A stretch of DNA of 64,000 bases, taken from NCBI GenBank assembly GCA_041743975.1, contig JBGTLT010000220.1:1-64000 (forward strand). The letters run 5' to 3'. The DNA is from JTS-RE37 sp041743975. GTDB taxonomy: Bacteria > Bacteroidota > Bacteroidia > Flavobacteriales > Flavobacteriaceae. Made by a program: the position numbers and the translations under genes. The notes beneath the pieces were generated by a model. The model made no database searches, was not told where the DNA came from, and saw only the letters and a program-made list of their open reading frames with translations. Positions 44,205-53,948 of this stretch are shown here, piece after piece (position 1 is the stretch's first letter; every line of letters begins with the position of its first letter).

Positions 44205-45452
44205 ATGTTCGATATTGAAAGGTGGCAGGAAATATTTGAGGCCATCCGCAAGAACAAATTAAGGACTTTTCTCACCGGGCTTTCCGTGGCATCCGGGATT
44301 TTTATGCTCGTTATTTTATTGGGATTTGGGCAGGGCATGCAGAATGGGATTGCCCAGGAATTTGCGGAGGACGCCAGCAGCCGGATCATGGTCTGGACTC
44401 AGGTTACCACTAAGGAATACAGAGGACTTAATCCGGGTCGGCCCATTCAACTGCGGAATTCAAACTATGATTTCACAGAAAGGAGATTTGCTGATAACAT
44501 CGACCACCGCTCATCCCTGTACCGTATCAGGGATGCCCAGGTAAACTATAAGAAGGAATCCCTGGGTTATAGTGTACAGGGAATCGCCCCTGGGTATCAA
44601 TTCATTGAGAACGAATACATGTCCAATGGGAGGTTTATCAATTACAGCGACCAGCAAAGTGTAGCCAAGGTTGCGGTCATCAGCAATAAGATAAAGAGGG
44701 AATTGTTCAAGGAGGGGGAGGATCCCCTGGAAGAATACCTCGATATTTCCGGTATCCAATTCAGGATCATCGGTGTTTTCGGGGATGTAGGGGGAGAACG
44801 GGAAGAAGAGCGGATTTATATACCTTTGAGCACAGCTCAGCGGGTATTCAACGGGGCCGACATGGTGGATAATTTGTATTATACCATGCAGCCGGCAGCA
44901 AACTTTGAACAGGCTGTGGCCGAGTCCATGCAATTTTCAGCGCAACTCAAACAATACCTTCAGGAGACGCATACCGTGGCCCCGGATGATACCAGTGCCA
45001 TCAATGTTTTTAATACCCTGGAGGAAGCCAAAAGATACTTCAGCCTGACGGGCAATATCAAATTTTTCTTTTGGTTCGTCGGTATCTGTACCATTATTGC
45101 CGGGGTAGTGGGTGTCAGCAACATCATGCTAATCGTCGTCAAGGAAAGGACAAGGGAAATCGGGATACGGAAAGCATTGGGTGCCAAGCCCTGGGCTATT
45201 ATTTGGATGATCCTGCATGAATCCATTTTTGTAACGGCAATTTCGGGCTTTACGGGCTTAATTTTCAGTATGGGGCTCCTGGAACTGGCAGGCCCCCATA
45301 TAGAGGTGGATTACGTCGTGAACCCCTCGGTCAATTTCAATGTGGCACTTACAACTGTCTTTGTCCTGATCTTAGCCGGGGCCGTGGCGGGTTTTTTCCC
45401 GGCTTGGCGTGCAGCCAATGTCCATACAATAGAAGCATTGCGGGATGAGTAG
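44205..45452 (+). CDS. MacB/FtsX-type ABC transporter permease (1)
   Basis: A 415-residue permease started at the ATG at 44205 (MFDIERWQEIFEAIRKNKLR). Order: N-terminal helix (LSVASGIFMLVILLGFGQG), a MacB-like periplasmic domain (about 50-280), and three C-terminal helices of the FtsX domain, with the coupling segment VKERTREIGIRKALGAKPW. It has no ATPase domain, so it needs the separate ATPase at 48122. First gene of the export cluster. Confidence 0.9.
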   Translation: MFDIERWQEIFEAIRKNKLRTFLTGLSVASGIFMLVILLGFGQGMQNGIAQEFAEDASSRIMVWTQVTTKEYRGLNPGRPIQLRNSNYDFTERRFADNIDHRSSLYRIRDAQVNYKKESLGYSVQGIAPGYQFIENEYMSNGRFINYSDQQSVAKVAVISNKIKRELFKEGEDPLEEYLDISGIQFRIIGVFGDVGGEREEERIYIPLSTAQRVFNGADMVDNLYYTMQPAANFEQAVAESMQFSAQLKQYLQETHTVAPDDTSAINVFNTLEEAKRYFSLTGNIKFFFWFVGICTIIAGVVGVSNIMLIVVKERTREIGIRKALGAKPWAIIWMILHESIFVTAISGFTGLIFSMGLLELAGPHIEVDYVVNPSVNFNVALTTVFVLILAGAVAGFFPAWRAANVHTIEALRDE

Positions 45453-45547
45453 CGACGACATTACAGGCATAAGGTTTAATTAGGGGGCAGTGGAAATCCC
45501 CTTTAGAAATATGGGATCAGAATTGATGACACCAGAGGAATTCAGGA

Positions 45548-46807
45548 ATGTTTAGCAGGGATCGTTGGAAGGAAATAATAGAGGTATTAACCACAAACTG
45601 GTTCCGCACCCTATTGACCGCTTTTGGCGTTTTTTGGGGCATACTGATACTCATCATTCTGCTGGCAGCCGGGAAAGGGCTTGAAAATGGTATTAATGCC
45701 GATTTCGGGGATATTGCAACCAATACCATGTTTATGTGGTCCAGGAATACCACCAAAGAATACAAGGGGCTTCCCAAAGGCAGGAGTTATACGTTTAAAT
45801 TAGGGGACGTCCAGGCCATACGCGACGCCGTGCCGGGATTGAGCTATATTTCACCAAGGAACCAGTTGGGAGGTTTTCAGGGCGGCAACAATGTGATAAG
45901 GGGTATCAGGACCGGAGCGTTTAATGTGTACGGGGATTTCCCTGAAATAATAAACCAGGATCCCCTGAGTATCATTGAGGGACGGTTTATCAATCAGAAT
46001 GATATCAACGAAAAACGCAAAGTCGCGGTCATCGGGCAGGGGGTTCAGAGCAGCCTTTATGATCTGGGGGAATCGGTATTGGGCACCTACCTTAAAATCA
46101 ATGGGGTAAGCTTCATGGTGATAGGGATCTATAAAAAGAAGAGCAATGATGGTGATGGGGAAGAAGGACAGAAACAAATATTTATCCCGTTTACTTCCTT
46201 TTCCCAGGCCTTCAATACCGGAAGTGATGTGGGTTGGATGGCCATTACGGCCCGGGACGGGTATTCCATAACCGGTCTGAAGGAAAGGATTATATCTGTA
46301 GTAAAGGAAAATGGGAAGATCCATCCGGATGATGACAGGGCGGTAGGGTACTTTGACCTGTATGAACAATACAACCGGGTGGAAAGCCTGTTCGGGGCTA
46401 TGAGATTGATAGCCTATTTCGTGGGCATATTGGTACTGTTATCCGGCATCATTGGGGTAAGCAATATTATGCTGATCGTGGTGAAGGAGCGAACCAAGGA
46501 GATCGGTATCCGGCGTGCTTTGGGGGAAGATCCCTGGTCTATCCGGAAGCAGATCCTGATGGAGTCCATATTCCTTACCCTGATCTCCGGAATGACCGGG
46601 ATCATATTCGGGGCCTTGTTCATTTATGGTGTGAATGCACTGCTCGATGCCAATGGGCCGGTAGATATGTTCATCAATCCCAGCGTAAACCTGGGGGTGG
46701 TAATAGTGGCACTTGTAATCCTGATGATCTCCGGCCTGCTGGCCGGTTTTATTCCGGCCCAGAGTGCTATAAAAGTGAGGCCAATAGATGCCCTCAGGAC
46801 GGAATAG
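45548..46807 (+). CDS. MacB/FtsX-type ABC transporter permease (2)
   Basis: A 419-residue permease of the same plan as its upstream neighbour: N-terminal helix (LLTAFGVFWGILILIILLAAG), periplasmic MacB-like domain, and FtsX domain with VKERTKEIGIRRALGEDPWSI. It likely pairs with permease 1 to form a heterodimer. The gap to permease 1 is 95 bases and holds no recognisable promoter. Confidence 0.9.
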   Translation: MFSRDRWKEIIEVLTTNWFRTLLTAFGVFWGILILIILLAAGKGLENGINADFGDIATNTMFMWSRNTTKEYKGLPKGRSYTFKLGDVQAIRDAVPGLSYISPRNQLGGFQGGNNVIRGIRTGAFNVYGDFPEIINQDPLSIIEGRFINQNDINEKRKVAVIGQGVQSSLYDLGESVLGTYLKINGVSFMVIGIYKKKSNDGDGEEGQKQIFIPFTSFSQAFNTGSDVGWMAITARDGYSITGLKERIISVVKENGKIHPDDDRAVGYFDLYEQYNRVESLFGAMRLIAYFVGILVLLSGIIGVSNIMLIVVKERTKEIGIRRALGEDPWSIRKQILMESIFLTLISGMTGIIFGALFIYGVNALLDANGPVDMFINPSVNLGVVIVALVILMISGLLAGFIPAQSAIKVRPIDALRTE

Positions 46808-46911
46808 GGGAGTATTTACCATACCTGCAATGATTAACCATGGAAGATGTTTTTGTCCGCAGGGGTACTAAAAATCAGATTTAAAGGAATTAACATAAGA
46901 TCAATCATAAA

Positions 46912-48024
46912 ATGAAAAAATCCGTAACCATTATTCTTTTACTTTTTATCGTCCTGGCCTTCGGGGGGGCTATGTACTACCTTTATCAGAAAAATGAAGA
47001 GGATCCGGTAATCTATGAGACCGAAAAACCGTCCACCCAAACCATCATCCAGAAAACGGTGGCAACCGGTAGCATCCTCCCGCTTGAAGAAGTATTGATC
47101 AAACCAAATATATCAGGTGTGATTGAGGAGATATATGTCATCGGCGGGGATATTGTAAAATCGGGAGACCTGTTGGCGAAAATAAAGGTTGTCCCGAATA
47201 TGAATGCGTTGAATGACGCCAGGAATGCCATTGATGAAGCCAAGATTGCACTGGATGACCAGCAACGGAATTACCTCCGGCAGAAAAACCTGTTCGACAA
47301 GGGCGTTATTTCACAGGTAGACCTGGAACGTGCCAAATTGAGCTATGACCAGGCCAAACAGGCATTTGCCGCCGCGAACAAGCGCTATGATATTATAATG
47401 ACCGGCACCACCACAGGATTTGGGAATGCAGCCAATACCCTAATCCGTTCTACCGTTACAGGCATGGTCCTTGAAGTGCCGGTTGAAGTGGGGAACCAGG
47501 TCATTGAAAGCAACAATTTCAACGAAGGAACCACCATTGCCTCCATTGCCGATGTGGATAAAATGATATTCGAAGGGAAGGTGGATGAATCGGAAGTTGG
47601 TAAGATCAGGGAAGACCTGCCGCTGGAAATAACCGTTGGGGCAATAGAAAACAAAACTTTCGATGCTGTACTGGATTATATCGCGCCCAAAGGGAACGCT
47701 GAAAACGGTGCCATCCAGTTTGAGATCAAAGGAACCCTGAAAAGGCAGGACACCGTATTTATCAGGGCAGGCCTCAGCGCCAATGCATCCATTATACTGG
47801 GCAGGGCAGACAGCGTCCTGGCACTTAAGGAGGCATTGATTCAATTCGACCCCGAGACTAAAAAACCGTTTGTGGAAGTGGCAACCGGAGAACAACAATT
47901 TGAGCGGAGGGAGGTGCAACTTGGATTGAGTGACGGCATCCATGTTGAGATCAAATCCGGGGTTCAAAAGGATGATGCAATAAAAGTGTGGAACCAGATC
48001 AAGCCCAATGAAATCCAGGGATAA
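46912..48024 (+). CDS. Membrane-fusion protein (HlyD/MacA type) (1)
   Basis: A 370-residue periplasmic adaptor with an N-terminal membrane anchor (KSVTIILLLFIVLAFGGAMY). Order: lipoyl-like half (VATGSILPLEEVLIKPNISG), a coiled-coil hairpin (about 100-165; ALDDQQRNYLRQKNLFDKGV), second lipoyl half (TVTGMVLEVPVEVGNQV), beta-barrel and membrane-proximal domains. It bridges the permeases and TolC. Confidence 0.9.
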   Translation: MKKSVTIILLLFIVLAFGGAMYYLYQKNEEDPVIYETEKPSTQTIIQKTVATGSILPLEEVLIKPNISGVIEEIYVIGGDIVKSGDLLAKIKVVPNMNALNDARNAIDEAKIALDDQQRNYLRQKNLFDKGVISQVDLERAKLSYDQAKQAFAAANKRYDIIMTGTTTGFGNAANTLIRSTVTGMVLEVPVEVGNQVIESNNFNEGTTIASIADVDKMIFEGKVDESEVGKIREDLPLEITVGAIENKTFDAVLDYIAPKGNAENGAIQFEIKGTLKRQDTVFIRAGLSANASIILGRADSVLALKEALIQFDPETKKPFVEVATGEQQFERREVQLGLSDGIHVEIKSGVQKDDAIKVWNQIKPNEIQG

Positions 48025-48054
48025 TGGATTTTAACATAATTTTTAAGGTTCATT

Positions 48055-48071
48055 TTGTAACATTGTTACAA
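48055..48071. promoter_or_regulatory. Perfect 17-bp palindrome before the ABC ATPase gene
   Basis: TTGTAACATTGTTACAA: two 7-bp arms around a 3-base centre. It lies in the 97-base gap between the first membrane-fusion protein gene and the ATPase gene, 50 bases before the ATG. TCATTTTG (48050-48057), one base off the -7 consensus, overlaps its left end. It looks like a repressor operator; no regulator gene is next to it. Confidence 0.55.
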
Positions 48072-48121
48072 CTTGACTGTCTTATGACTGGAGTTGATTA
48101 AAAACAGAAACCATACCAACC

Positions 48122-48826
48122 ATGATCGAAATTAAGGAGCTTCACAAATCCTATAAAATGGGGAGCAATTCCCTTCATGTCCTCAAGGGGATCAATTTTA
48201 CGGCAGCAGAAGGCGAACTGGTGGCCATCATGGGATCCTCTGGTTCCGGTAAATCCACCTTGCTCAATATCCTCGGGATGCTCGATGAAGCAGATACAGG
48301 TGAATATAACCTGGATGGTGTTCCCATCAAAAATTTAAGCGAAACCAAGGCAGCTAAATACCGGAATAAATTTTTGGGGTTCGTGTTTCAGTCCTTCAAC
48401 CTTATCAATTATAAGAGTGCCCTGGAAAACGTAGCCCTGCCCTTATATTATCAAAGGATGCCCCGAAAGGAAAGGCAGGAGAAAGCGATGAAATACCTGG
48501 AGCAGGTAGGACTCAGGGAATGGGCCGCCCATCTGCCCAGTGAACTTTCAGGGGGGCAAAAGCAACGGGTTGCCATTGCGCGTGCCATGGCTTCGGAGCC
48601 CAAGGTATTGCTGGCCGACGAACCCACGGGTGCACTTGATAGTACTACCTCCTATGAGGTTATGGACCTCATACAGAAGATCAACGACGAGGGAAATACA
48701 ATCCTTATTGTCACCCACGAAAAGGATATTGCGCATATGTGTAAACGAATCATCCACCTCAAGGATGGTATCATCGTGGAGGACAAAAAAATCAAACAAG
48801 TCAGAGCCTCATCATATGTTCAGTAG
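48122..48826 (+). CDS. ABC transporter ATP-binding protein (MacB/LolD type)
   Basis: A 234-residue ATPase. Walker A is GSSGSGKST (38-46), Q-loop is GFVFQSFNL, signature is LSGGQKQR (142-149), Walker B is LLADEP (163-168), and the H-loop is in IVTHEKD. It is the only ATPase in a cluster of four permeases. Its last 11 bases overlap the start of permease 3, so these two are translationally coupled. Confidence 0.94.
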   Translation: MIEIKELHKSYKMGSNSLHVLKGINFTAAEGELVAIMGSSGSGKSTLLNILGMLDEADTGEYNLDGVPIKNLSETKAAKYRNKFLGFVFQSFNLINYKSALENVALPLYYQRMPRKERQEKAMKYLEQVGLREWAAHLPSELSGGQKQRVAIARAMASEPKVLLADEPTGALDSTTSYEVMDLIQKINDEGNTILIVTHEKDIAHMCKRIIHLKDGIIVEDKKIKQVRASSYVQ

Positions 48827-50045
48827 GGACACCTGGAACGAGATATTCCAAACCATTCGGAAAAATAAACTCAGGACGTTTTTATCCGGGTTTACAGTGG
48901 CTTTGGGTATCCTGATATTTGTATCGCTTTATGGGCTGGGGAATGGGCTTATCAATACGTTTGATGAGTTCTTTGCTGACGATGCCACCAATGTTATTTA
49001 TTTGTTCCCGGGCAGGACCACCATCCCCTATAAAGGGTATAAATCAGCCAGGCAGATAGAATTTGATAACAGCGACCTGGCAGATATCAAAAAGAACTTC
49101 CCCATGTTCCTGGATTATGTAACCCCCAGGATTACCAGGAGCGCGCTTGTGAAATATGGGGAGGAATCCAATAATTATACTACAGAGGGTGTGGATTGGG
49201 GCCATCAGATGGCGGAGAAGACCATCATCATGAAAGGCAGGTTCCTGAATGTTGGCGATATCAGGGATAATACCAAGCATGCCGTAATAGGCAGGTTGGT
49301 GGAGCAGGACCTTTTCAGCCAGCAAAATGCCATTGGCGAATTCATCGATGTGGGAGGAAGCTCGTATAAGGTGGTGGGCGTATTCCAGGATGATGGAGGC
49401 GATAACCAGGAACGGCTGATCTATATCCCCTATACAACCCGACAGCTTGTTGAGAAGAACAATGATAAAGTTGACCTGCTCATTGTAGCTTTTAAGGAAG
49501 AATTGGGATATACCGGGGCTATGGCTTTTCAAAATAGCCTGGATCGTTTTTTACGGCAGAAAAAATTTATCAGCCCCCAGGACCAGAATGGCATATTTAT
49601 CCGGAATGTTGCCGATCAGTTAAAGCAGAACCAGGGATTCGCCGGAGTGCTCCAGATGATCGTTGCCTTTGTTGCTTTCGGGACCATCATAGCCGGGATC
49701 ATTGGGATCAGTAACATCATGGTATTTACCGTAAAGGAACGAACCAAGGAACTCGGGATCCGGAAAGCACTAGGGGCGACCCCCAGATCCGTTATCAGCA
49801 CCATCTTGCTGGAATCGGTTTTCATCACCACTGTTTCCGGGTTTTTGGGGATGATGATAGGAATAGTCCTCCTGAGTTCATTAGGTGAAAAATTGAAGGA
49901 TTATTTTATAACCAACCCATATATCAATACGGGGACCGCCATTTTTGCCACCGTTTTATTGATAATCTTTGGCGCGATAGCAGGGTATGTCCCTGCGCAA
50001 CGGGCCGCGCAAATCAAACCCATTGTAGCTTTAAGAGACGAATAG
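48816..50045 (+). CDS. MacB/FtsX-type ABC transporter permease (3)
   Basis: A 409-residue permease started at the ATG at 48816 (MFSRDTWNEIFQTIRKNKLR), which overlaps the ATPase gene by 11 bases; the longer frame is a shadow of the ATPase. Same domain plan as permeases 1 and 2, with VKERTKELGIRKALGATPRSV in the FtsX domain. The next permease begins one base after its stop. Confidence 0.9.
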   Translation: MFSRDTWNEIFQTIRKNKLRTFLSGFTVALGILIFVSLYGLGNGLINTFDEFFADDATNVIYLFPGRTTIPYKGYKSARQIEFDNSDLADIKKNFPMFLDYVTPRITRSALVKYGEESNNYTTEGVDWGHQMAEKTIIMKGRFLNVGDIRDNTKHAVIGRLVEQDLFSQQNAIGEFIDVGGSSYKVVGVFQDDGGDNQERLIYIPYTTRQLVEKNNDKVDLLIVAFKEELGYTGAMAFQNSLDRFLRQKKFISPQDQNGIFIRNVADQLKQNQGFAGVLQMIVAFVAFGTIIAGIIGISNIMVFTVKERTKELGIRKALGATPRSVISTILLESVFITTVSGFLGMMIGIVLLSSLGEKLKDYFITNPYINTGTAIFATVLLIIFGAIAGYVPAQRAAQIKPIVALRDE

Positions 50046-50046
50046 T

Positions 50047-51309
50047 ATGCGGTTTATATTTGACAGCAATACCTGGCAGGAAATTTTCGGATCCATTAGC
50101 AAGAACAAGATCCGGACCATCATTACGGTGGTAGGGGTATTGTGGGGGATCTTTATATACATCGCCCTGGCCGGGGCCGCCAAGGGCATGGACAATGGTT
50201 TTGAAAAGGCCTTTGAAACGGTGGCCATGAACAGTATGTTTGCCTGGGCACAAAATACAAGCATGCCTTATGAAGGATTCAAAACAGGCCGGCAATTGCA
50301 ATTAAAGTTGGGTGATGCAACGGTCCTGGAGAACAGGATCCCGGAAATACAGTACATCGCGCCCAGGAATGTCAGGGGGGTCTTTGGAGATGCCCCGGGT
50401 GCTATCGTTCGGGGTGATAAATCCGGGAACTATACGGTCTATGGCGATTTCCCGGTATATACCCAGATAGCAACTAAAATGATCTATGATAACGGCAGGT
50501 TTATCAATGATGAGGATATCGATCAGACCCGGAAGGTATGTGTCATCGGCGAACGTACCCAGAAAGAACTATTCGACAAGGATGAAGATCCTATCGGCGG
50601 CTATATCCGGATAGACAATGTATACTTTCAGGTTGTCGGGGTCCATAAGTTTGTCCCCGGCGGCGGGTTCGAGACCGATGGCGACATCTTTATCCCCTTT
50701 ACCACTTACCGTAAATTATACAACACCGGGGAAAATGTGGGATGGTTTTCTATTGCTGCATACAATGATGCAGATGTTATACAGGTTGAAAAAGACGTCA
50801 AATCGGTACTGAAAAGCATTCACAGGGTACACCCGGAAGATGAAAGGGCCTTTGGTTCCTTTAACCTGGGGGAAATTTTCAATCGCATAATGGGTTTTGC
50901 CAAAGGTATTACCTTCCTCTCGCTGATCGTAGGGTTGGCAACCATCCTGGCCGGGGTAATCGGTATCGGGAACGTGTTGTTGATTTCCGTTAAGGAACGG
51001 ACCAAAGAACTGGGGATCCGTCGGGCATTGGGCGCTACCCCGAGGGAAGTACGGTCACAGATCATTTTGGAATCCGTATTCCTGACCATGATCGCCGGTG
51101 TTATAGGGATCATCCTGGGTGCAGGTGTCCTTAGCCTGATCAACAGCTTAACCCAGGACATCGATTTCCCATACGCTAATCCAACTGTTCCCATACCCTA
51201 TGTGCTGGGGGCTTTGGGCGTCATGGTAATTTTAGGGACCCTTATTGGCCTTATCCCTGCACAGCGTGCTGTGAGCATTAAACCCATAGACGCATTAAGA
51301 GAAGAATAA
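50047..51309 (+). CDS. MacB/FtsX-type ABC transporter permease (4)
   Basis: A 420-residue permease, same plan: N-terminal helix (IITVVGVLWGIFIYIALAGA), periplasmic MacB-like domain, FtsX helices with VKERTKELGIRRALGATPREV. Its periplasmic part (VYGDFPEI-like segment VYGDFPVY) is closer in feel to permease 2 than to 3, which hints at a duplicated pair; this was judged by eye. Confidence 0.9.
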   Translation: MRFIFDSNTWQEIFGSISKNKIRTIITVVGVLWGIFIYIALAGAAKGMDNGFEKAFETVAMNSMFAWAQNTSMPYEGFKTGRQLQLKLGDATVLENRIPEIQYIAPRNVRGVFGDAPGAIVRGDKSGNYTVYGDFPVYTQIATKMIYDNGRFINDEDIDQTRKVCVIGERTQKELFDKDEDPIGGYIRIDNVYFQVVGVHKFVPGGGFETDGDIFIPFTTYRKLYNTGENVGWFSIAAYNDADVIQVEKDVKSVLKSIHRVHPEDERAFGSFNLGEIFNRIMGFAKGITFLSLIVGLATILAGVIGIGNVLLISVKERTKELGIRRALGATPREVRSQIILESVFLTMIAGVIGIILGAGVLSLINSLTQDIDFPYANPTVPIPYVLGALGVMVILGTLIGLIPAQRAVSIKPIDALREE

Positions 51310-51344
51310 ATACAACCAATAAAGACAAATTCAACAACAATCCA

Positions 51345-52484
51345 ATGAACAAAATTTTAAAGTATATCCTGATTGGAATCCTGGTATTGGGAGCCTTGTG
51401 GGCCGCGGTTTTCTTTGTTAAATCGAATAGCAAAGGGGCTATAACCTATGAAACCAAAAAACCATTTATTTCCAGTATTGAAATGAAGACCGTCGCCACC
51501 GGCAAAGTTATTCCTGAAGAGGAAGTGGAAATTAAACCACAGATCTCCGGGATCATCGAAAAGATATACCTGAAAGAAGGGGTGAAAGTTAAGGCCGGGG
51601 ACCTTATCGCCCTTATTAAAGTTGTCCCGAATGAGCAGTCCCTGAACCAGGCCAGTGGGCGGGTAAGGAGCGCTGAGATAGCCCTTAACAATACCAGGGT
51701 TGAATACAACAGGAATAAGTCGCTGTTCGATAAGGGGGTAATTTCCAGCCAGGATTTTAATACGTTGCAGCTTCAATATGACCAGGCACAACAGGAATTG
51801 CAGAATTCCCAGGCAGATTACCAGATCATCAGGGTAGGATCCGCCGGGGGGTCCTCCAGCGCCAACACAAATATAAGGGCCACTGTTTCCGGCACCATCC
51901 TTGAAATCCCGGTGGAGGAAGGGGACCAGGTGATACAGAGCAACAATTTCAACGATGGCACAACCATAGCCTCCATTGCCGATCTGAGTCAGATGATCTT
52001 TGAGGGGAAGGTAGATGAGGGCGAAGTTGGGAAACTGAAAGTGGGGATGCCCCTGAAAATTAGCCTCGGGGCTATTGACGGTAAGGAATTCGATGCTACC
52101 CTGAAATTTATTGCCCCAAAAGGGGTTGAAGAGACCGGGGCTGTACAATTCAGGATTGAAGGCGATGTAGTAGTGGATTCCGCGATTATGGTCCGCGCAG
52201 GTTATAGTGCCAACGCATCGCTCGTGCTGGAGAAGAAGGACAGCATCCTGGTTATTCCGGAAGCCTTGCTCCAATTCGATAAGACGACCGATAAACCTTA
52301 TGTTGAAGTATCAACGGGTGAGCAGACATTTGAACGAAAGGATGTGGAAATAGGTATCTCTGACGGGGTCAATGTTGAGGTCGTTTCAGGGGTAACCGAG
52401 CAGGATGATATAAAAGTCTGGAATAAAACAGAACCGATCAAAAAGGGAGAAGACGATGATGGCGAGGAAGAAACCGCGAATTAA
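51345..52484 (+). CDS. Membrane-fusion protein (HlyD/MacA type) (2)
   Basis: A 379-residue periplasmic adaptor, clearly a paralogue of the one at 46912: shared segments are VATGKVIPEEEVEIKPQISG, NKSLFDKGVIS and SNNFNDGTTIASIADL. It has an N-terminal anchor helix and a coiled-coil hairpin (about 95-160). The C terminus is an acidic tail (KKGEDDDGEEETAN) that copy 1 lacks. It should pair with permeases 3 and 4. Confidence 0.9.
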   Translation: MNKILKYILIGILVLGALWAAVFFVKSNSKGAITYETKKPFISSIEMKTVATGKVIPEEEVEIKPQISGIIEKIYLKEGVKVKAGDLIALIKVVPNEQSLNQASGRVRSAEIALNNTRVEYNRNKSLFDKGVISSQDFNTLQLQYDQAQQELQNSQADYQIIRVGSAGGSSSANTNIRATVSGTILEIPVEEGDQVIQSNNFNDGTTIASIADLSQMIFEGKVDEGEVGKLKVGMPLKISLGAIDGKEFDATLKFIAPKGVEETGAVQFRIEGDVVVDSAIMVRAGYSANASLVLEKKDSILVIPEALLQFDKTTDKPYVEVSTGEQTFERKDVEIGISDGVNVEVVSGVTEQDDIKVWNKTEPIKKGEDDDGEEETAN

Positions 52485-52536
52485 GCTATCCATGAAATTG
52501 CAATTAGCAACCATCAAATAAATCAAAAAACTATCC

Positions 52537-53877
52537 ATGAATTTTAGAACCACCATATTTTTGGCCTTGTTTTCCATAGGGATCCTATCAGCCCAGCAAA
52601 AAAAATGGACGCTCGAGGAATGTGTACAATATGCCGTTGAAAACAACCTGTCCATTGCCCAATATGAACTGGACCTGGAAAATGTGAAAATTGACCGTTC
52701 AGATGCCCTGGGCAGTCTGCTGCCCGATTTAAACGTGCAAATGAGGACCTCCGGCAACACAGGCCTTGTTTTGGACCCCACTACGAACAACTTGCTGTCC
52801 GCCACTATTTTTTCTGCTTCCAATGACCTGACATCTTCCTTAGTCCTATTTGATGGTATGCGGAATATCAACAGGGTACGCAGGGCCAAACTAAATGAAA
52901 TCGCAAACCTCTACCGCCTGGACGACCTGGTGGATGACATCCGGCTCAACGTGGCGAATGCCTATTTGCAGATCTTGTCCAACAAGGAATCCCTGAAGGT
53001 TTTCAGGGCGCAATATGCGGTAACCGAACAGGATTTGGAACGGACAAAGGAATTAGTGGAATCGGGGGTGGTGGCCAGGGGCGACCTGTTGGAAATTGAA
53101 GCTACTGCGGCAAACCAGGAACAACAAATCGTGAACGGGGAGAACCTGGTACTCATCTCCCGGATCAATCTTGCACAGTTGCTCCAGATCACGGAATATG
53201 AGAATTTTGATATTGCAGATGAAGAATTCAATGTACCTCCATCGGACATCCTTGATAATTCTGCTAAATCCATTTATGCAAAAGCGCTTACCTTCCGGAA
53301 TGACATTAAATTCTCAGAATCACTTGTGGAGCTTGCCGAGAAGGACCTGGAAATTGCCAGGGGTTCAGTTTACCCTACCCTCGGGGCTTTTTTCAATTAC
53401 AATACACGATATTCTGACCAGACAAGGAACTCTGTAACAGGTGAAAAAGTTGCTTTTCAGGACCAGTTATGGATCAATGATGGTATCTCCTATGGTGCCC
53501 AACTCACTATTCCGGTGTTCAATGGCTTTTCAGTAAGAAATGCCATCAAACGCTCGCGCATAGATGTACAGAAGGCCCAGTTGCAGTTGGAACAGGATAA
53601 ACTGGACCTGGAATCAACCGTAAACCAGGCCTATGTGGATGTATCGAGTTTTTCCAAAGCATATGAAGCTGCTCAGAAGACCCTGGAAGCCCGCCAGTTG
53701 GCCTTCGATTATTCAAAGGAACGATTTGACGTGGGGCTTATGAACGCATTTGATTATAGCCAGGCCCAGGCCAGGGTAGACAATGCTGCAGCGGAATTGG
53801 TGCGGACGAAGTACGATTATATTTTCAGGCTGAAGGTGCTCGAATTCTATTTCGGGCTGCCCATTGTCTTAAATTAA
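52537..53877 (+). CDS. TolC-family outer-membrane efflux protein
   Basis: A 446-residue protein with a signal peptide (TIFLALFSIGILSAQ) and the TolC two-repeat plan of long coiled helices and beta strands: WTLEECVQYAVENNLSIAQYE at the start and a second-half segment LTIPVFNGFSVRNAIKRS. It forms the outer-membrane channel of the tripartite exporter. It is the only TolC in the cluster and is followed by a terminator. Confidence 0.92.
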   Translation: MNFRTTIFLALFSIGILSAQQKKWTLEECVQYAVENNLSIAQYELDLENVKIDRSDALGSLLPDLNVQMRTSGNTGLVLDPTTNNLLSATIFSASNDLTSSLVLFDGMRNINRVRRAKLNEIANLYRLDDLVDDIRLNVANAYLQILSNKESLKVFRAQYAVTEQDLERTKELVESGVVARGDLLEIEATAANQEQQIVNGENLVLISRINLAQLLQITEYENFDIADEEFNVPPSDILDNSAKSIYAKALTFRNDIKFSESLVELAEKDLEIARGSVYPTLGAFFNYNTRYSDQTRNSVTGEKVAFQDQLWINDGISYGAQLTIPVFNGFSVRNAIKRSRIDVQKAQLQLEQDKLDLESTVNQAYVDVSSFSKAYEAAQKTLEARQLAFDYSKERFDVGLMNAFDYSQAQARVDNAAAELVRTKYDYIFRLKVLEFYFGLPIVLN

Positions 53878-53902
53878 GGATAGAAGCTATATATTTAGCC
53901 TG

Positions 53903-53933
53903 AAAGGCCTGCAATTGATGCAGGTCTTTTTTT
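53903..53933 (+). terminator. Terminator after the export cluster
   Basis: Stem of 11 pairs including one G-U around CCTGCA / TGCAGG, loop ATTGA, then a T run. It ends transcription after the TolC gene and precedes tsaB. Confidence 0.88.
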
Positions 53934-53948
53934 GTAAATTTATAAGCT

